Shown here: one piece after another, positions 17,808 to 26,864 of the stretch
Layout of the letters: each line of letters starts with the position of its first letter
How positions within the stretch are numbered: the stretch's first letter is position 1
NCBI RefSeq assembly: GCF_012912105.1
Contig: NZ_QMEA01000033.1
Span: forward strand, 1-49,945
Length of the DNA: 49,945 nt
Source: Brasilonema sp. UFV-L1
GTDB taxonomy: Bacteria; Cyanobacteriota; Cyanobacteriia; Cyanobacteriales; Nostocaceae
Direction: 5' to 3'
Notes under the pieces: generated by a model
Told to the model about the DNA's origin: nothing
Seen by the model: the letters and a program-made list of their open reading frames with translations, nothing else
The model's database searches: none
Program-made: the position numbers and the translations under genes

Positions 17808-18446
17808 ATGTTCAAAAAAATCTTACTGCCGACCTTAGTAATCTCAGGTACGCTTTTTGCCTCCTTCATGTTACTCATAGCCTTGGAAGGATCTAAGCCT
17901 GTGAAGGTGCAAGTAGATGATCAAGAGATGTTCTATGGGGAACTAAAGGATTTTGTATCTCCCGGAGTCGGAGCTGGATTCAGTTTTGGACTGGGATTTG
18001 CGGGTGTCATACTGTGGACATGGCAAAAATCTTTACGTCAATCTTCCGAGTTAGAAAAAGAGTTGTCTAATCTCCAAAAGGTGGTTTCGGAAAAAGACTC
18101 TCAAATTCAGGCGCTGAAAGTTTCACCATCTAATCCGATGCTTTCTCAACTCAGATGGTTTTTAGACGAAGATGAAAGCAGAGTTCAAGCTGCTATCTCT
18201 ACTCCAGCAGCCATCTCTACTCAAAATGTAAGTTCTGCTAAACAGGCTACTCCAACTGTTTCGACAAAAAATGGAGACAACATCACATATTCTCAAGCCG
18301 TTACCAAACCACTGGTGATTACAAGTACAGAATATGAGGCTCAACCGATAACAATTAGTCAATTAACTGTTAGTCAATTAACTGCGCAAGCAGCGACTTC
18401 TACTTTAGGATTTACCCAAAGGTATCCCAGTCGGGCTGATGCTTAA
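17808..18446 (+). CDS. Membrane protein with coiled coil and Ser/Thr-rich tail, function unknown
   Basis: 212 residues. The hydrophobic segments are about 6-26 and 52-72 (GAGFSFGLGFAGVILWTW). A coiled-coil-like stretch (SELEKELSNLQKVVSEKDSQ, about 80-100) follows, then a low-complexity Thr/Ser/Gln tail. A 15-bp tandem duplication in the gene (18355-18369, 18370-18384) encodes ISQLTVSQLTA. The tail probably faces the cytoplasm or periplasm depending on topology. I recognise no family. Confidence 0.6.
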   Translation: MFKKILLPTLVISGTLFASFMLLIALEGSKPVKVQVDDQEMFYGELKDFVSPGVGAGFSFGLGFAGVILWTWQKSLRQSSELEKELSNLQKVVSEKDSQIQALKVSPSNPMLSQLRWFLDEDESRVQAAISTPAAISTQNVSSAKQATPTVSTKNGDNITYSQAVTKPLVITSTEYEAQPITISQLTVSQLTAQAATSTLGFTQRYPSRADA

Positions 18447-18728
18447 GAAGAACGCAGAAAATAGAACACAGAACACAGAATCTATCTCCATAAATCAATA
18501 GAGTGCAAGTCCTTCGCGGAGCATTGACAGATGGAGATTTGATCAAGATTGGACTAGGCGGAGCGATTCTGGTAGCTCCGCACCTTGTTTTTGAGCCTTC
18601 TCTTGAGTCCGGGAAGGCAGTATCAGTAAGGTGGGTATGGGTAAGGAACGGTAATGCCCATCCCACATTAGCTATGTGTTTGAGTTAATTGAAAAAATGT
18701 CAGAAATATTTTGGATTTTGGGAGTCAA

Positions 18729-19421
18729 ATGAATGACAATTTGTTGAAAAAAATGGCTGCGACTTGTGCGGGTATTGTTTTGAGCTTGACTGCAACACAA
18801 ATTAAACCAGTGCAAGCAGCATCCGTCTTTTGGGATTTGAATTTTTTCAATGATTCTGGTGAACAAATCGGAAATGGAGAGTTTAGTTATGACCCAGAAA
18901 AGACGGCTATAGTTACGTTTAACACATTTACACCCACTACTGGAACAGGGACAACAACAATATCAGTAACTGGCATTGTTGATAGCTTTTCTGTAAATGT
19001 TGCTGGTTTGGAATGGGGTACAAAAGATTTTCGTAATCGAACTTTTTGGTGGGTTCCCAATAACTCTGAATCAACCAAAGGACAATCAGTACGTGTTCGT
19101 TCTGTCATACCCGTATCCATCGTAAATTCTTGGCAGCTAATAGAAAACGATGTTACAGTAGGTCCATTTGGTCCTTACACAAGGTTCAGTATGAGTGGGG
19201 GGAGTACAGAATTTTTAGGTGAGGGAACTTGGGAGCAAACAGAAGTTGTTGCTAGAACAGATTCTTCTGGTAACTTCATGGGTTATAATTTCCTCGAAAC
19301 TAAGGGAGTTTGGACTGGAGTTCAGAGAAATGCCAAATCAATCCCGGAAGCTTCTTCAGTATTTGCTTTGTTGGGACTTGGTGCGACAGCATTTTCTCGT
19401 AAATTGCGAGTGAAATTTTGA
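18729..19421 (+). CDS. Secreted protein with PEP-CTERM-like sorting signal
   Basis: 230 residues from ATG 18729, preceded by GGGAG at about 5-9 nt; the frame is open to TTG 18711. It has a signal peptide (LLKKMAATCAGIVLSLTA, cleaved near PVQA-A) and a beta-rich, Thr/Gly/Ser-rich middle. The C-terminal IPEASSVFALLGLGATAF is followed by SRKLRVKF. That tail has the layout of the cyanobacterial PEP-CTERM signal (Pro-Glu motif, hydrophobic helix, basic end), although the motif is PEA rather than PEP. Such proteins are exported and processed at the cell surface. The mature function is unknown. Confidence 0.7.
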   Translation: MNDNLLKKMAATCAGIVLSLTATQIKPVQAASVFWDLNFFNDSGEQIGNGEFSYDPEKTAIVTFNTFTPTTGTGTTTISVTGIVDSFSVNVAGLEWGTKDFRNRTFWWVPNNSESTKGQSVRVRSVIPVSIVNSWQLIENDVTVGPFGPYTRFSMSGGSTEFLGEGTWEQTEVVARTDSSGNFMGYNFLETKGVWTGVQRNAKSIPEASSVFALLGLGATAFSRKLRVKF

Positions 19422-19441
19422 TGGATAATCAACAATGAAGG

Positions 19442-19483
19442 TATCAGTGTAGGTAAGGCTAGACTAGCCCACACACACTGATA
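19442..19483. terminator. Hairpin between convergent genes
   Basis: TATCAGTGT (19442-19450) and ACACTGATA (19475-19483) form a perfect 9-bp stem between the secreted protein gene and natA, which converge here. Confidence 0.5.
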
Positions 19484-19504
19484 ACGTAAGCATTCAGGCG
19501 ATTT

Positions 19505-20290
19505 TTATGCTGACTTGCCTAGGTAAGCCTCCAAAACTTTGGAATCACGCTGAATTTCTTCTGGTGTTCCGTGAGCGAGATTTCGCCCTTCGGCTAGCAC
19601 CCAAACACGATCGCACAATGACATGATCACATCCATATTGTGCTCGATAATCAGAAAAGTCATGCCACTGTTGTTCCAGCCGCTAATGCGATCGCATATC
19701 TCATCTATCAGTCTTGGATTCACACCAGCAGCTGGTTCATCTAGTAAGATTAATTTAGGGTTCGTCATCAGCGCCCTTCCCATTTCCAGCAACTTACGTT
19801 GTCCGCCTGATAGCCCTCCAGCATAATCATATGCTTTGTGCGCCAATCCCACCGACTCCAAAAGGAAAAGTGCTCGTTCTTTGAGTTCTTTTTGTTCTTG
19901 TGCAATCTTGGGTTGTTGAAATTGGACTTGCCAAAAATTTTCGCCTGTTTGTTTTTGCGCTGCTAACAGCATATTTTCTAGCACTGATAAGCGTGACAAA
20001 GTTCGGGCTACCTGAAAGGTACGCACCATTCCCATCTGGGCGATTTGGTATGGCTGTAAGTTCTGTATAGGTTCGCCATCAAAGGTGACTCGTCCTTTGT
20101 CTGGGCGGATGAAGTTTGAGAGTAAGTTAAATAATGTCGTTTTGCCTGCGCCATTAGGACCAATCAATCCTGTGATACTACCACTTAAGGCTTGAATTTC
20201 GGCATTATCTACAGCCTTAATACCACCAAAATTTTTACAAAGTCCAGTTGCAGCCAACAGAGGAAATTGGGATGACTCGTTATTTGCCAA
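19505..20290 (-). CDS. natA: Neutral amino-acid ABC transporter ATPase (LivG type), NatA
   Basis: 261 residues. Walker A is GPNGAGKT, the signature is LSGGQRK, Walker B is LILLDEP followed by AAGVNP, and the H-loop is IIEHNMDVIM. The LivG-type marker GMVRTFQVART is present. The gene overlaps the end of the permease gene upstream by 11 bp. In Anabaena 7120 the N-I neutral amino-acid transporter genes natA and natC lie side by side near pgi (as I recall, all1046-all1047 and alr1050), and the same order is seen here. That supports the Nat name over a branched-chain-only or urea role. The periplasmic NatB, second permease NatD and second ATPase NatE are encoded elsewhere. Confidence 0.85.
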   Translation of the reverse strand: MANNESSQFPLLAATGLCKNFGGIKAVDNAEIQALSGSITGLIGPNGAGKTTLFNLLSNFIRPDKGRVTFDGEPIQNLQPYQIAQMGMVRTFQVARTLSRLSVLENMLLAAQKQTGENFWQVQFQQPKIAQEQKELKERALFLLESVGLAHKAYDYAGGLSGGQRKLLEMGRALMTNPKLILLDEPAAGVNPRLIDEICDRISGWNNSGMTFLIIEHNMDVIMSLCDRVWVLAEGRNLAHGTPEEIQRDSKVLEAYLGKSA

Positions 20291-21413
20291 GGGTGAGTTC
20301 CTCCTTTTTCCCTAAGATGCCTTGAGGACGCCAAATCATCAGTACCATTAAGATAAGACCTATAATCATAATCCGCAATGCACCCAAACGGTCTGAATCG
20401 AGAGGGAGAATTTTATCTAAGTTACGAGTTCCTTCATAGTAAAGAAAGTAAAGCACTGCACCCAAGATTGTGCCGAGATTATTACCAGAACCACCTAAAA
20501 TGACGATAATCCAAGCGTTGAAAGTTTCTATCGGCTCAAAATTATTTGGGTAAATTGCCGAAAGTTGCCATGCTATGAAAGCACCTGCAAGCCCTGCGAT
20601 CGCACCTCCTAACATCAGCGATTGGAGTTTGTACCAAAACACGTTTTTTCCCAATGCTTTGGGAATTTCTTCATCTTCGCGGATGGCTTTGAGGATTCTA
20701 CCCCAAGGCGATCGCACTAAAATTTCCAACCGCCAGAAGACAAAAGCCAATACTATCAGTGACACCAACATCAAACCTGCTGTCGCGCTGTAGTCATACA
20801 AGCCGATAACACCAGATATATAAATTGCCACTGTTAACAGTGCTAAGAAAACTCCGATAACCAGGCGTGAGATAAATTCTTGCTGACTACCGACTCTCTT
20901 GTCTGAATCAGCGCCCTTTGAGACTCTAGAAAAACGAACCCACCGCCATAACTGCCATAAACTGATAACCGCAAGTAGCGTCAACAGCGCAATCAACAGA
21001 AGTTTGACGAAAAGATTAGGGGCAAGAGTTGCCAATGGTATAGGATAACTTTGGACACCAAACGCTCCAGATCTCCACTCATTACCAACAGGTAAATCTT
21101 GGTTATTCACCACAAGACGAATCAGTTCGCCAACGCCAATAGTCACAATTCCCAGGTAGTCTTCTCGTAAGCGCAAAGTCGAGAAACCAATTGCCAAACC
21201 CAACAATGCTGCGATAACTGCCCCAATGATTGCTGAGAGAACCAAAGGAACTCCTTTCAAGGTTAATAATACAGTGGTGTATGCGCCCAGCGTCATGAAG
21301 GCAACATGACCAAAGTTAATCAAACCTGTAAAGCCCCATTGTAAGTTTAGCCCTAGACCGAACAATGCAAAAATTGAAGTCGAAATCGTTAAGAAAATCA
21401 GATATTGAGCCAT
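20280..21413 (-). CDS. natC: Neutral amino-acid ABC transporter permease (LivM type), NatC
   Basis: 377 residues and strongly hydrophobic, with eight or more membrane helices. It has the LivM-like GLNLQWGFTGLINFGHVAFM and the following GAYTTVLL at the N-terminus. The EAA-like loop SPWGRILKAIREDEEIPKAL contacts the ATPase. Near the C-terminus is IVILGGSGNNLGTILGAVL. A charged cytoplasmic insertion between about 165 and 195 (RFSRVSKGADSDKRVGSQQE) is an extra segment relative to short LivM proteins and is common in NatC. It forms the inner-membrane channel with NatD. First gene of the natC-natA operon; 153 bp separate it from a divergent gene. Confidence 0.85.
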   Translation of the reverse strand: MAQYLIFLTISTSIFALFGLGLNLQWGFTGLINFGHVAFMTLGAYTTVLLTLKGVPLVLSAIIGAVIAALLGLAIGFSTLRLREDYLGIVTIGVGELIRLVVNNQDLPVGNEWRSGAFGVQSYPIPLATLAPNLFVKLLLIALLTLLAVISLWQLWRWVRFSRVSKGADSDKRVGSQQEFISRLVIGVFLALLTVAIYISGVIGLYDYSATAGLMLVSLIVLAFVFWRLEILVRSPWGRILKAIREDEEIPKALGKNVFWYKLQSLMLGGAIAGLAGAFIAWQLSAIYPNNFEPIETFNAWIIVILGGSGNNLGTILGAVLYFLYYEGTRNLDKILPLDSDRLGALRIMIIGLILMVLMIWRPQGILGKKEELTLGK

Positions 21414-21566
21414 AAGTTATGAGTTATTGATCATTAGTTGACATTATGCATTGATAAATGTATAATTACACAATATTGATCTCTACAAAAATTTGTCAAA
21501 GTCAGCGCAGCAATATTTTCACGAGCCTAAGAGTGTCAAGTAAAATACGTTTCATGGCACTACCAA

Positions 21567-22358
21567 ATGGTTAAACTTGTTACAATCAACATCTTGTACG
21601 ACATGGCAGACTGGGAGCAACGGCGAACTCTCTTAGTTGATGGACTTCAGGCCGAACAAGCTGACTTGATTGCTTTACAAGAAGTTAAGCTGCCAGAGAA
21701 CACAGCTGCTTGGCTTGCGAGTCAGCTTGGTATGCCATACGTGTACTTGGTTCCAGACAGTCGTTCAACAAATATCAACGACATGGGGGTGGGAAATGCG
21801 ATTCTCAGTCGCCACCCATTTGTGGAAGAAGCAGTTCTGGATTTACAAACTCAGGGACGAGTTGCTCAATATGTGCAAGTTAATCTGGATAATCAGCCAT
21901 TGGTGTTTTGCAACGGACATTATTACTGGTATCCGGGTGATCATCCTGAACGTACTAAACAAGTGCAGTTACTAATCGACTGGTTAAGTCAGCTTCCATC
22001 GTCCATACCAATCGTCGCAGTGGGTGATTTTAATGGCACACCTCAAACTCCAGCTATCACGCTGATTAAACAAAATTTTACATCAGCCTATGCTGAGTAC
22101 CACGGACAAGAACCAGAATACACCTGCCCGACACCTCTTGCTCGCCGTACCTGGAAAAAGGCACTGCGCCTACTTGTACGGGACTTAATATCTAACCGGA
22201 CTTTCCGACCTTGGCGCGGTACCTTAGACTACATCTTCATCAATCAACATTTGCGGGTACGTTCGTGTAAAGTCATTCTCAACCAGCCTGCACGGAAAAG
22301 CCGCACTTTGTACCCTTCCGACCACTTTGGCATTGCTGCTGACTTGGAATTCGTTTAA
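21567..22358 (+). CDS. Endonuclease/exonuclease/phosphatase superfamily protein
   Basis: 263 residues with the full EEP fold. TINILYDMADWEQRRTLL is at the start, and LIALQEVKLP carries the metal-binding Glu. Next are FCNGHYYWYPGDHPERTKQ and VAVGDFNGTP (Asp/Asn of the active site). RGTLDYIFIN and the C-terminal SDHFGIAADL with the catalytic Asp-His close it. Members hydrolyse phosphodiesters or phosphomonoesters in nucleic acids, lipids or sugars, and the substrate cannot be told from sequence. No signal peptide. Divergent from natC and upstream of pgi, as in Anabaena. Confidence 0.88.
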   Translation: MVKLVTINILYDMADWEQRRTLLVDGLQAEQADLIALQEVKLPENTAAWLASQLGMPYVYLVPDSRSTNINDMGVGNAILSRHPFVEEAVLDLQTQGRVAQYVQVNLDNQPLVFCNGHYYWYPGDHPERTKQVQLLIDWLSQLPSSIPIVAVGDFNGTPQTPAITLIKQNFTSAYAEYHGQEPEYTCPTPLARRTWKKALRLLVRDLISNRTFRPWRGTLDYIFINQHLRVRSCKVILNQPARKSRTLYPSDHFGIAADLEFV

Positions 22359-22398
22359 AAAAACTCTGGCTAGGCAAGGATTATCAGGAACAATCACA

Positions 22399-22532
22399 AT
22401 GGTGAAATCAGCGCCAAAACTTCTAACTGTTGATGAATTTATAATAACGACCAACTTGTTTCCTCAACCTTTCCCAACCTGCAACTCACGGCAAAACAAG
22501 TATTTGCAGCAGGACAGTCTGTTGCCATGTAG
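22399..22532 (+). pseudogene. Collapsed Uma2 gene: N- and C-terminal ends joined by a deletion
   Basis: ATG 22399, with an AGGA at 22386-22389, starts MVKSAPKLLTVDEFI, the classic N-terminus of one Uma2 subfamily. From about 22446 a different frame reads NDQLVSSTFPNLQLTAKQVF and then AAGQ before TAG 22530-22532, the usual C-terminus of that subfamily. The roughly 170 codons between them are missing and the two parts are out of frame, so the gene is dead. The junction lies near 22441-22448. Confidence 0.65.
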
Positions 22533-22701
22533 TTTATTTGGGAAGTAGAGGTCTCATGATAAAATTCTTATGTGTCAGACTTATGCCAGATGTTTAAGGT
22601 GAAGAATTAAGCAAACACTTAAAACTGTATAAGGTAGACAGGGATTGCTGCCACCTTAGCTTAAACTTGTGTTTGAAAATCACTTTACTTGAGATTTCCT
22701 T

Positions 22702-24288
22702 ATGGACGCTACGGCACTTTGGCAACGATACCAGAAATGGTTATATTTCCACGAAGGATTGGGACTATACCTGGATGTAAGCCGGATGCGGTTTGATGAT
22801 GCAATTGCCCTGAAGTTGCAGCCAAAGTTTGAAAAAGCTTTTGCAGATATGGCGGAACTTGAGAAGGGGGCGATCGCCAACCCAGACGAAAACCGCATGG
22901 TTGGACACTACTGGCTGCGCAATCCTGACTTAGCCCCGACACCAGAACTCACACAAGAAATTGTAGACACCATAGAACAAATCGAAGTGTTTGCCGAGAA
23001 AATCCACACGGGTGGAATTCATCCTCCCAAAGCGGCTCGCTTTACTGATATTATCTCTATTGGTATTGGTGGTTCTGCTTTAGGTCCCCAATTCGTTGCT
23101 GAAGCTTTAGCCCCAGACTTTCCACCTCTAGGAATTCACTTCATTGACAATTCCGATCCAGCAGGAATTGACCGCACTTTGATTCATTTGAGAAACCGCC
23201 TAGCCAGCACTTTGGTCTTGGTGATCTCCAAATCTGGAGGAACACCAGAACCACGCAATGGAATGATTGAAGTCAAAAAAGCTTACGCTGGACAGAATTT
23301 GGACTTTGCCAATTATGCGATCGCCATTACTATGCCTGGTAGTAAACTCGATGAACAAGCAAAATCCGAAAACTGGCTCGCAAGGTTTCCCATGTTCGAC
23401 TGGGTAGGAGGACGCACCTCAGAAATGTCTGCCGTGGGGCTATTACCTGCAGCATTGCAAGGCATCGATATTATTGCCATGCTAGAGGGTGCAAAAGAGA
23501 TGGATGACGCCACCCGCGTAGCTGATATTAAACAGAACCCAGCCGCATTGTTAGCTTTGTCTTGGTACTACGCTGGCAATGGACGGGGCGAAAAAGACAT
23601 GGTTGTCCTACCTTACAAAGACAGCTTACTTCTTTTCAGTCGTTATTTGCAACAGCTGGTGATGGAATCCTTGGGTAAGGAAAAAGACTTAGACGGCAAC
23701 GTTGTTCACCAAGGTATCGCCGTTTATGGCAACAAAGGCTCAACTGACCAACACGCTTATGTTCAGCAGTTGCGCGAGGGAGTGTCGAATTTCTTTGCTA
23801 CTTTCATTGAAGTTTTAGAAGACCGAAAAGATCCATCTTCAGAACTTGAGGCTGGAATTACAATGGGCGACTATCTCTCTGGTTTTTTGCAAGGAACTCG
23901 ACAAGCACTTTATGAAAAACAGCGCGACTCGATTACAGTAACGATTCCCCAAGTCAATTCTCGAACAGTGGGTGCTTTAATTGCATTATACGACCGCGCT
24001 GTGGGTTTTTATGCTAGCTTAGTTAACATCAACGCCTACCATCAACCAGGCGTTGAAGCTGGGAAAAAAGCTGCTGCTGCAATTCTTGAGTTGCAAAAAC
24101 AAGTCATAGAAGTTTTGCAAACAGAAAAAACAGCGCTTACCCTGGAAGAAATTGCTCAAAAAGCAGGTGCAGCAGACAAAATTGAGGCAATTTACAAGAT
24201 TGTGCGTCACATACACGCAAATCAGCGCGGAGTCGTGTTGCAAGGAAATCTCGGACAACCCAGCAGTTTGAAAGTTTCTCTCAACTGA
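22702..24288 (+). CDS. pgi: Glucose-6-phosphate isomerase
   Basis: 528 residues. It interconverts glucose-6-phosphate and fructose-6-phosphate, linking glycogen and the oxidative pentose phosphate pathway to glycolysis and the Calvin cycle. Motifs include [16 protein letters not shown] (sugar-phosphate loop), [30 protein letters not shown] and [12 protein letters not shown] with the active-site His. Length and the [14 protein letters not shown] start match the cyanobacterial type. The gene stands alone with its own 5' region. A palindrome follows 23 bp after the stop. Confidence 0.97.
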   Translation: MDATALWQRYQKWLYFHEGLGLYLDVSRMRFDDAIALKLQPKFEKAFADMAELEKGAIANPDENRMVGHYWLRNPDLAPTPELTQEIVDTIEQIEVFAEKIHTGGIHPPKAARFTDIISIGIGGSALGPQFVAEALAPDFPPLGIHFIDNSDPAGIDRTLIHLRNRLASTLVLVISKSGGTPEPRNGMIEVKKAYAGQNLDFANYAIAITMPGSKLDEQAKSENWLARFPMFDWVGGRTSEMSAVGLLPAALQGIDIIAMLEGAKEMDDATRVADIKQNPAALLALSWYYAGNGRGEKDMVVLPYKDSLLLFSRYLQQLVMESLGKEKDLDGNVVHQGIAVYGNKGSTDQHAYVQQLREGVSNFFATFIEVLEDRKDPSSELEAGITMGDYLSGFLQGTRQALYEKQRDSITVTIPQVNSRTVGALIALYDRAVGFYASLVNINAYHQPGVEAGKKAAAAILELQKQVIEVLQTEKTALTLEEIAQKAGAADKIEAIYKIVRHIHANQRGVVLQGNLGQPSSLKVSLN

Positions 24289-24311
24289 ATGAACTCTTAA
24301 CGCTTCATCTG

Positions 24312-24337
24312 TGGAGACGCGATAAATCGTGTCTCCA
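24312..24337 (+). terminator. Palindrome downstream of pgi
   Basis: TGGAGACGCGAT (24312-24323) and ATCGTGTCTCCA (24326-24337) pair with one mismatch around a 2-nt loop, just after pgi. It may serve as an RNA stop or stabiliser. There is no T-run, and similar palindromes are dispersed in cyanobacterial genomes. Confidence 0.45.
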
Positions 24338-24459
24338 TACAGCTATTTGCTAAATACTAACCGCTGAGTGCTTCACATATCCAGGACTACGCAAACAAAC
24401 CTGGTTTCTACCAAAAATCGTCTGTTTCGCAACTCAATACGAACGAAGAAATCGGGTTT

Positions 24460-24587
24460 CTAGAACGCCGGTACAGTAGTCCCAAAAACCCGGTTTTTTT
24501 ATCGTTGAATCAACGAGATATCAAGCTTTGCAAACGAAGAAACCGGGTTTTTTATTCTCCATTTTGATGAATGTATCAGCGCTCTAG
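24460..24587. mobile_element. 128-bp MITE-like element with nested inverted repeats (copy B)
   Basis: The outer arms CTAGAACGCCGGTAC (24460-24474) and GTATCAGCGCTCTAG (24573-24587) match at 12 of 15 positions. The middle arms are AAAAACCCGGTTT (24484-24496) and AAACCGGGTTTTT (24540-24552). The centre is TCGTTGA-A-TCAACGA (24502-24516). Arms and centre align with copy A at 11944-12074. A more decayed unit (AAACCTGG...GAAATCGGGTTTC) abuts it on the left. The rest of 24338-24717 shows no gene. Confidence 0.75.
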
Positions 24588-24717
24588 CAGATAGTGCGTA
24601 AGTCCTTGTATCACATTATGGTTCCTTTTTGTTATTAAAGTAACAATCTTTTAAGATTGAACTTCTAAGATAGAAGAGTAAGCTTCAATTTTTACGATTC
24701 TCTTTTAGGATACTGAT

Positions 24718-25182
24718 ATGAGTCAATTTAGGGGAATTGAAATCCGTAGGCTGGAATCCAGCAAGGGAGGGATGGTAGAGTTCTTTACTGCTCAAGCCAG
24801 TCATGAAACAATACTGGTACAAATTCCACCCAATACAATAGATGATTTATTTGTTCACAAAACGCATACAGACCAATTGCTAGTCGTTAAAAGACAGTTT
24901 GTCCTTGTGACATTACTTAATAAGCAATACCAGTATATTCCTTTGAGTGAAGACCATTCTATTGTCATCAAAATTCTGCCAGGAGTTTTGCACGGAGCAA
25001 TTAATTTAAGTTCAGAACCATGTGTTTTGGTAAATGCAGTGCTGCGTCATAAACCACCTCAAGAGCGGGATTACATACCCCATAAACGACCATTTCCTTA
25101 TGACTTAGAAGCCGCAGAAGCAGCGTTGAAGAATTTGGAATTCACAAACCGAATCAAGAATTATGACGCGACTCCAGTGTAA
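24718..25182 (+). CDS. Cupin-fold protein related to dTDP-4-dehydrorhamnose 3,5-epimerase
   Basis: 154 residues. A double-stranded beta-helix is suggested by IPPNTIDDLFVHKTHTDQLL, VLVTLLNKQYQYIPLSEDHS and ILPGVLHGAINLSSEP. The His-Thr-His and GVLHG elements resemble the substrate pocket of RmlC-like sugar epimerases, but the full catalytic His-Asp dyad cannot be confirmed. There is no rhamnose operon here. A metal-free cupin with a binding role is an equal possibility. Starts at ATG 24718; ends at a strong terminator. Confidence 0.65.
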   Translation: MSQFRGIEIRRLESSKGGMVEFFTAQASHETILVQIPPNTIDDLFVHKTHTDQLLVVKRQFVLVTLLNKQYQYIPLSEDHSIVIKILPGVLHGAINLSSEPCVLVNAVLRHKPPQERDYIPHKRPFPYDLEAAEAALKNLEFTNRIKNYDATPV

Positions 25183-25204
25183 GTTCTTAAGGTTAAATCG
25201 CGTC

Positions 25205-25237
25205 TAGGGTGGGTTAGTAACCCACCCTAATTTTTTT
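25205..25237 (+). terminator. Rho-independent terminator of the cupin gene
   Basis: TAGGGTGGGTT (25205-25215) pairs perfectly with AACCCACCCTA (25219-25229), followed by seven Ts (25231-25237). The convergent Uma2 stop codon (25227-25229) lies inside the stem. Confidence 0.9.
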
Positions 25238-25817
25238 GTTTTTCTGCAAATTTCACCTTGTTGTACACATCCGCTAAAGAAATTTGAAATGGGATTGAGG
25301 AGAGAGTGATATTTTCATCTTCTTCGTCGTATTCAAAAAGTGACCATTGCTTCTTTGCTGTTTTAGAAAACTGCTCAATATAGATTCGAGTTTGGTCAAT
25401 CAAAACGTATTCAGCAAATGAAGGAATTGTTTTGTAAGTCTGAAATTTACCCTCTCTATCATAACCTTCGGTTGATTCTGATAAAACCTCAATAATCACT
25501 ATAGGGTTAGTAATAGTATCAGTGCGATTATCCCAATATATTGGTTCACCAGCTATAACCATCACATCTGGATAAGTGTAAATTCGTTTCTGGGGTATCC
25601 ACAGGCGCACATCACCCATGAAGACTTCATAATCTTGTTGCTTAAAAGCAAAGTTTAATGCAGCATAAAAGTTACCTGCTATCCGGTTATGATTCGTCGT
25701 TCCACCAGCCATAGGGATTATTATACCGTTAATATACTCACTTTTATACTCGGCATTTTCTTCTAGTTGTAAGTACTCTTCTGGAGAGTAGTATCGCTTT
25801 TCTTGGTAAGTTTGCAT
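25227..25817 (-). CDS. Uma2 family (DUF820) PD-(D/E)XK nuclease-fold protein
   Basis: 196 residues from ATG 25817 (MQTYQEKRYYSPEEYLQLEE). The frame stays open to ATG 25916, but the extra residues are not family-like. Uma2 motifs: YKSEYINGIIIPMAGGT, YPDVMVIAGEP (active-site Asp), NPIVIIEVLSEST (Glu of ExV) and DREGKFQTYKTIPSFAEYVLID. It belongs to a different Uma2 subgroup from the copy at 12161 (EYKSEYI type). Unknown function. It marks the left edge of an accessory region rich in Uma2, nuclease and protease-like genes. Confidence 0.85.
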   Translation of the reverse strand: MQTYQEKRYYSPEEYLQLEENAEYKSEYINGIIIPMAGGTTNHNRIAGNFYAALNFAFKQQDYEVFMGDVRLWIPQKRIYTYPDVMVIAGEPIYWDNRTDTITNPIVIIEVLSESTEGYDREGKFQTYKTIPSFAEYVLIDQTRIYIEQFSKTAKKQWSLFEYDEEDENITLSSIPFQISLADVYNKVKFAEKQKN

Positions 25818-25920
25818 GGTTTTTAGGAGGGCTTTTTGCTTATGCGATGGTTGCTTTAAGTAGACAAGTACTATTTTAAAACGAACCACATTAGCGGAGC
25901 GTGGACAAGAGGACATAGAC

Positions 25921-25970
25921 GAGCCAACGCTGCAGGAGGGTCTCCCGACCTAGGTGTCTGGCGTTGCAAA
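25921..25970. repeat. Dispersed palindromic repeat (GGAGGGTCTCCC family)
   Basis: Contains CCAACGC...GGCGTTG as arms around GGAGGGTCTCCC. The same GGAGGGTCTCCC and CTGGCG elements appear in the insertion inside the tnpB gene (49453-49515). Confidence 0.7.
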
Positions 25971-26109
25971 GAGCGCGAAGGAAAGAATATAGAGAAGGTT
26001 TTTAGAGCGGCTAAAATTTAGTTATATGAAATAAAAAAGAGATCTAGATAAATTTTTAAAAATATATAACTAGCAGTTTCATCTTAAAATAGAATTAATA
26101 AACAAGGAT

Positions 26110-26436
26110 ATGATGATGACTGAATCAACATCACAAAAACCAGAACGTCGTCGAGGAAGAATATTTCCAGAACGCACATTATCCCCAGAAGAACTAGCTA
26201 AGCGCAAAGTAGAAAGAGAAGCATTTCATCAACGGTGTCGGGCAATTTTTGAACGAGTGCGTCCTGAATTGATAGATAGACACTATGGATGGTATATTGC
26301 CGTTGAGCCAGATAGTGGTGATTATTTCATTGATGAAGATAATATGCAAGCTCACAGAAAAGCCCTTCAAAAATATCCAAACGCTGACCACTGTGTTTTC
26401 TGCCTGAATGAAGATGGAGCCACTGGCAGAATATGA
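26110..26436 (+). CDS. Small conserved protein paired with the aspartyl-protease-like gene
   Basis: 108 residues (106 or 107 if one of the next two ATGs at 26113 or 26116 is used; AAGGA lies at 26104-26108). The N-terminus is basic (PERRRGRIFPERTLSPEELA). A compact domain follows: ELIDRHYGWYIAVEPDSGDY, FIDEDNMQAHRKALQKYP and FCLNEDGATGRI. I recall this protein as a frequent partner of small aspartyl-protease-like genes in cyanobacteria. The stop overlaps the start of the next gene (ATGA at 26433-26436), so the two are translationally coupled. Function unknown; a toxin-antitoxin-like or processing pair is a guess only. Confidence 0.8.
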   Translation: MMMTESTSQKPERRRGRIFPERTLSPEELAKRKVEREAFHQRCRAIFERVRPELIDRHYGWYIAVEPDSGDYFIDEDNMQAHRKALQKYPNADHCVFCLNEDGATGRI

Positions 26437-26795
26437 TTCAGGGAACATTTGGTGAGAAGGGACAGCTATTTTTTGAAATTGAATTGATTAGTGCTGATGG
26501 GTTGAATCTACCTGTGGATGCCATGTTAGATACTGGTTTCACAGGCTTTATGGCTATTAATAAACAAGATTTAGATGGTCTTGACTGGGCTTATTTTGGT
26601 AAGGAATCTTTGCGGACTGCGCAAGGAGAAGCAAGATTTTATATCTATCTAGGCAAGGTGCTGTTAGATGGACAAGAGTATGAAATTCCTGTCTTTGCTG
26701 GAGATGAAATAACAGAAGTATTGCTGGGTTCAGAGTGGTTAAAAATTTTGCCTTTAGCAGTTAACTATAAAGCTGGAATATTGACTTTGGGATAA
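26433..26795 (+). CDS. Retropepsin-like aspartyl protease family protein
   Basis: 120 residues. The catalytic motif D33-T-G is in PVDAMLDTGFTGFMAI, followed by hydrophobic strands and VLLGSEWLKILPLAVNY, the second half of a clan AA (retroviral-type) fold. A monomer of this size would need to dimerise to build an active site. Overlap with the preceding gene implies a fixed stoichiometry with it. Whether it is proteolytic has not been shown for this group as far as I know. Confidence 0.75.
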   Translation: MIQGTFGEKGQLFFEIELISADGLNLPVDAMLDTGFTGFMAINKQDLDGLDWAYFGKESLRTAQGEARFYIYLGKVLLDGQEYEIPVFAGDEITEVLLGSEWLKILPLAVNYKAGILTLG

Positions 26796-26864
26796 ATGCT
26801 CTATTTGGTGAGATGAACCGCACCAGGCGCAGAGGTAAGAAAGAAAAGAGCCAAATTTGAAAAG

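Noticed and set aside
18503-18688. 61-codon frame between two secreted-protein genes
   Set aside because: The sequence is built of intergenic repeat-like DNA with a GTGGG...CCCAC pairing and no family match.
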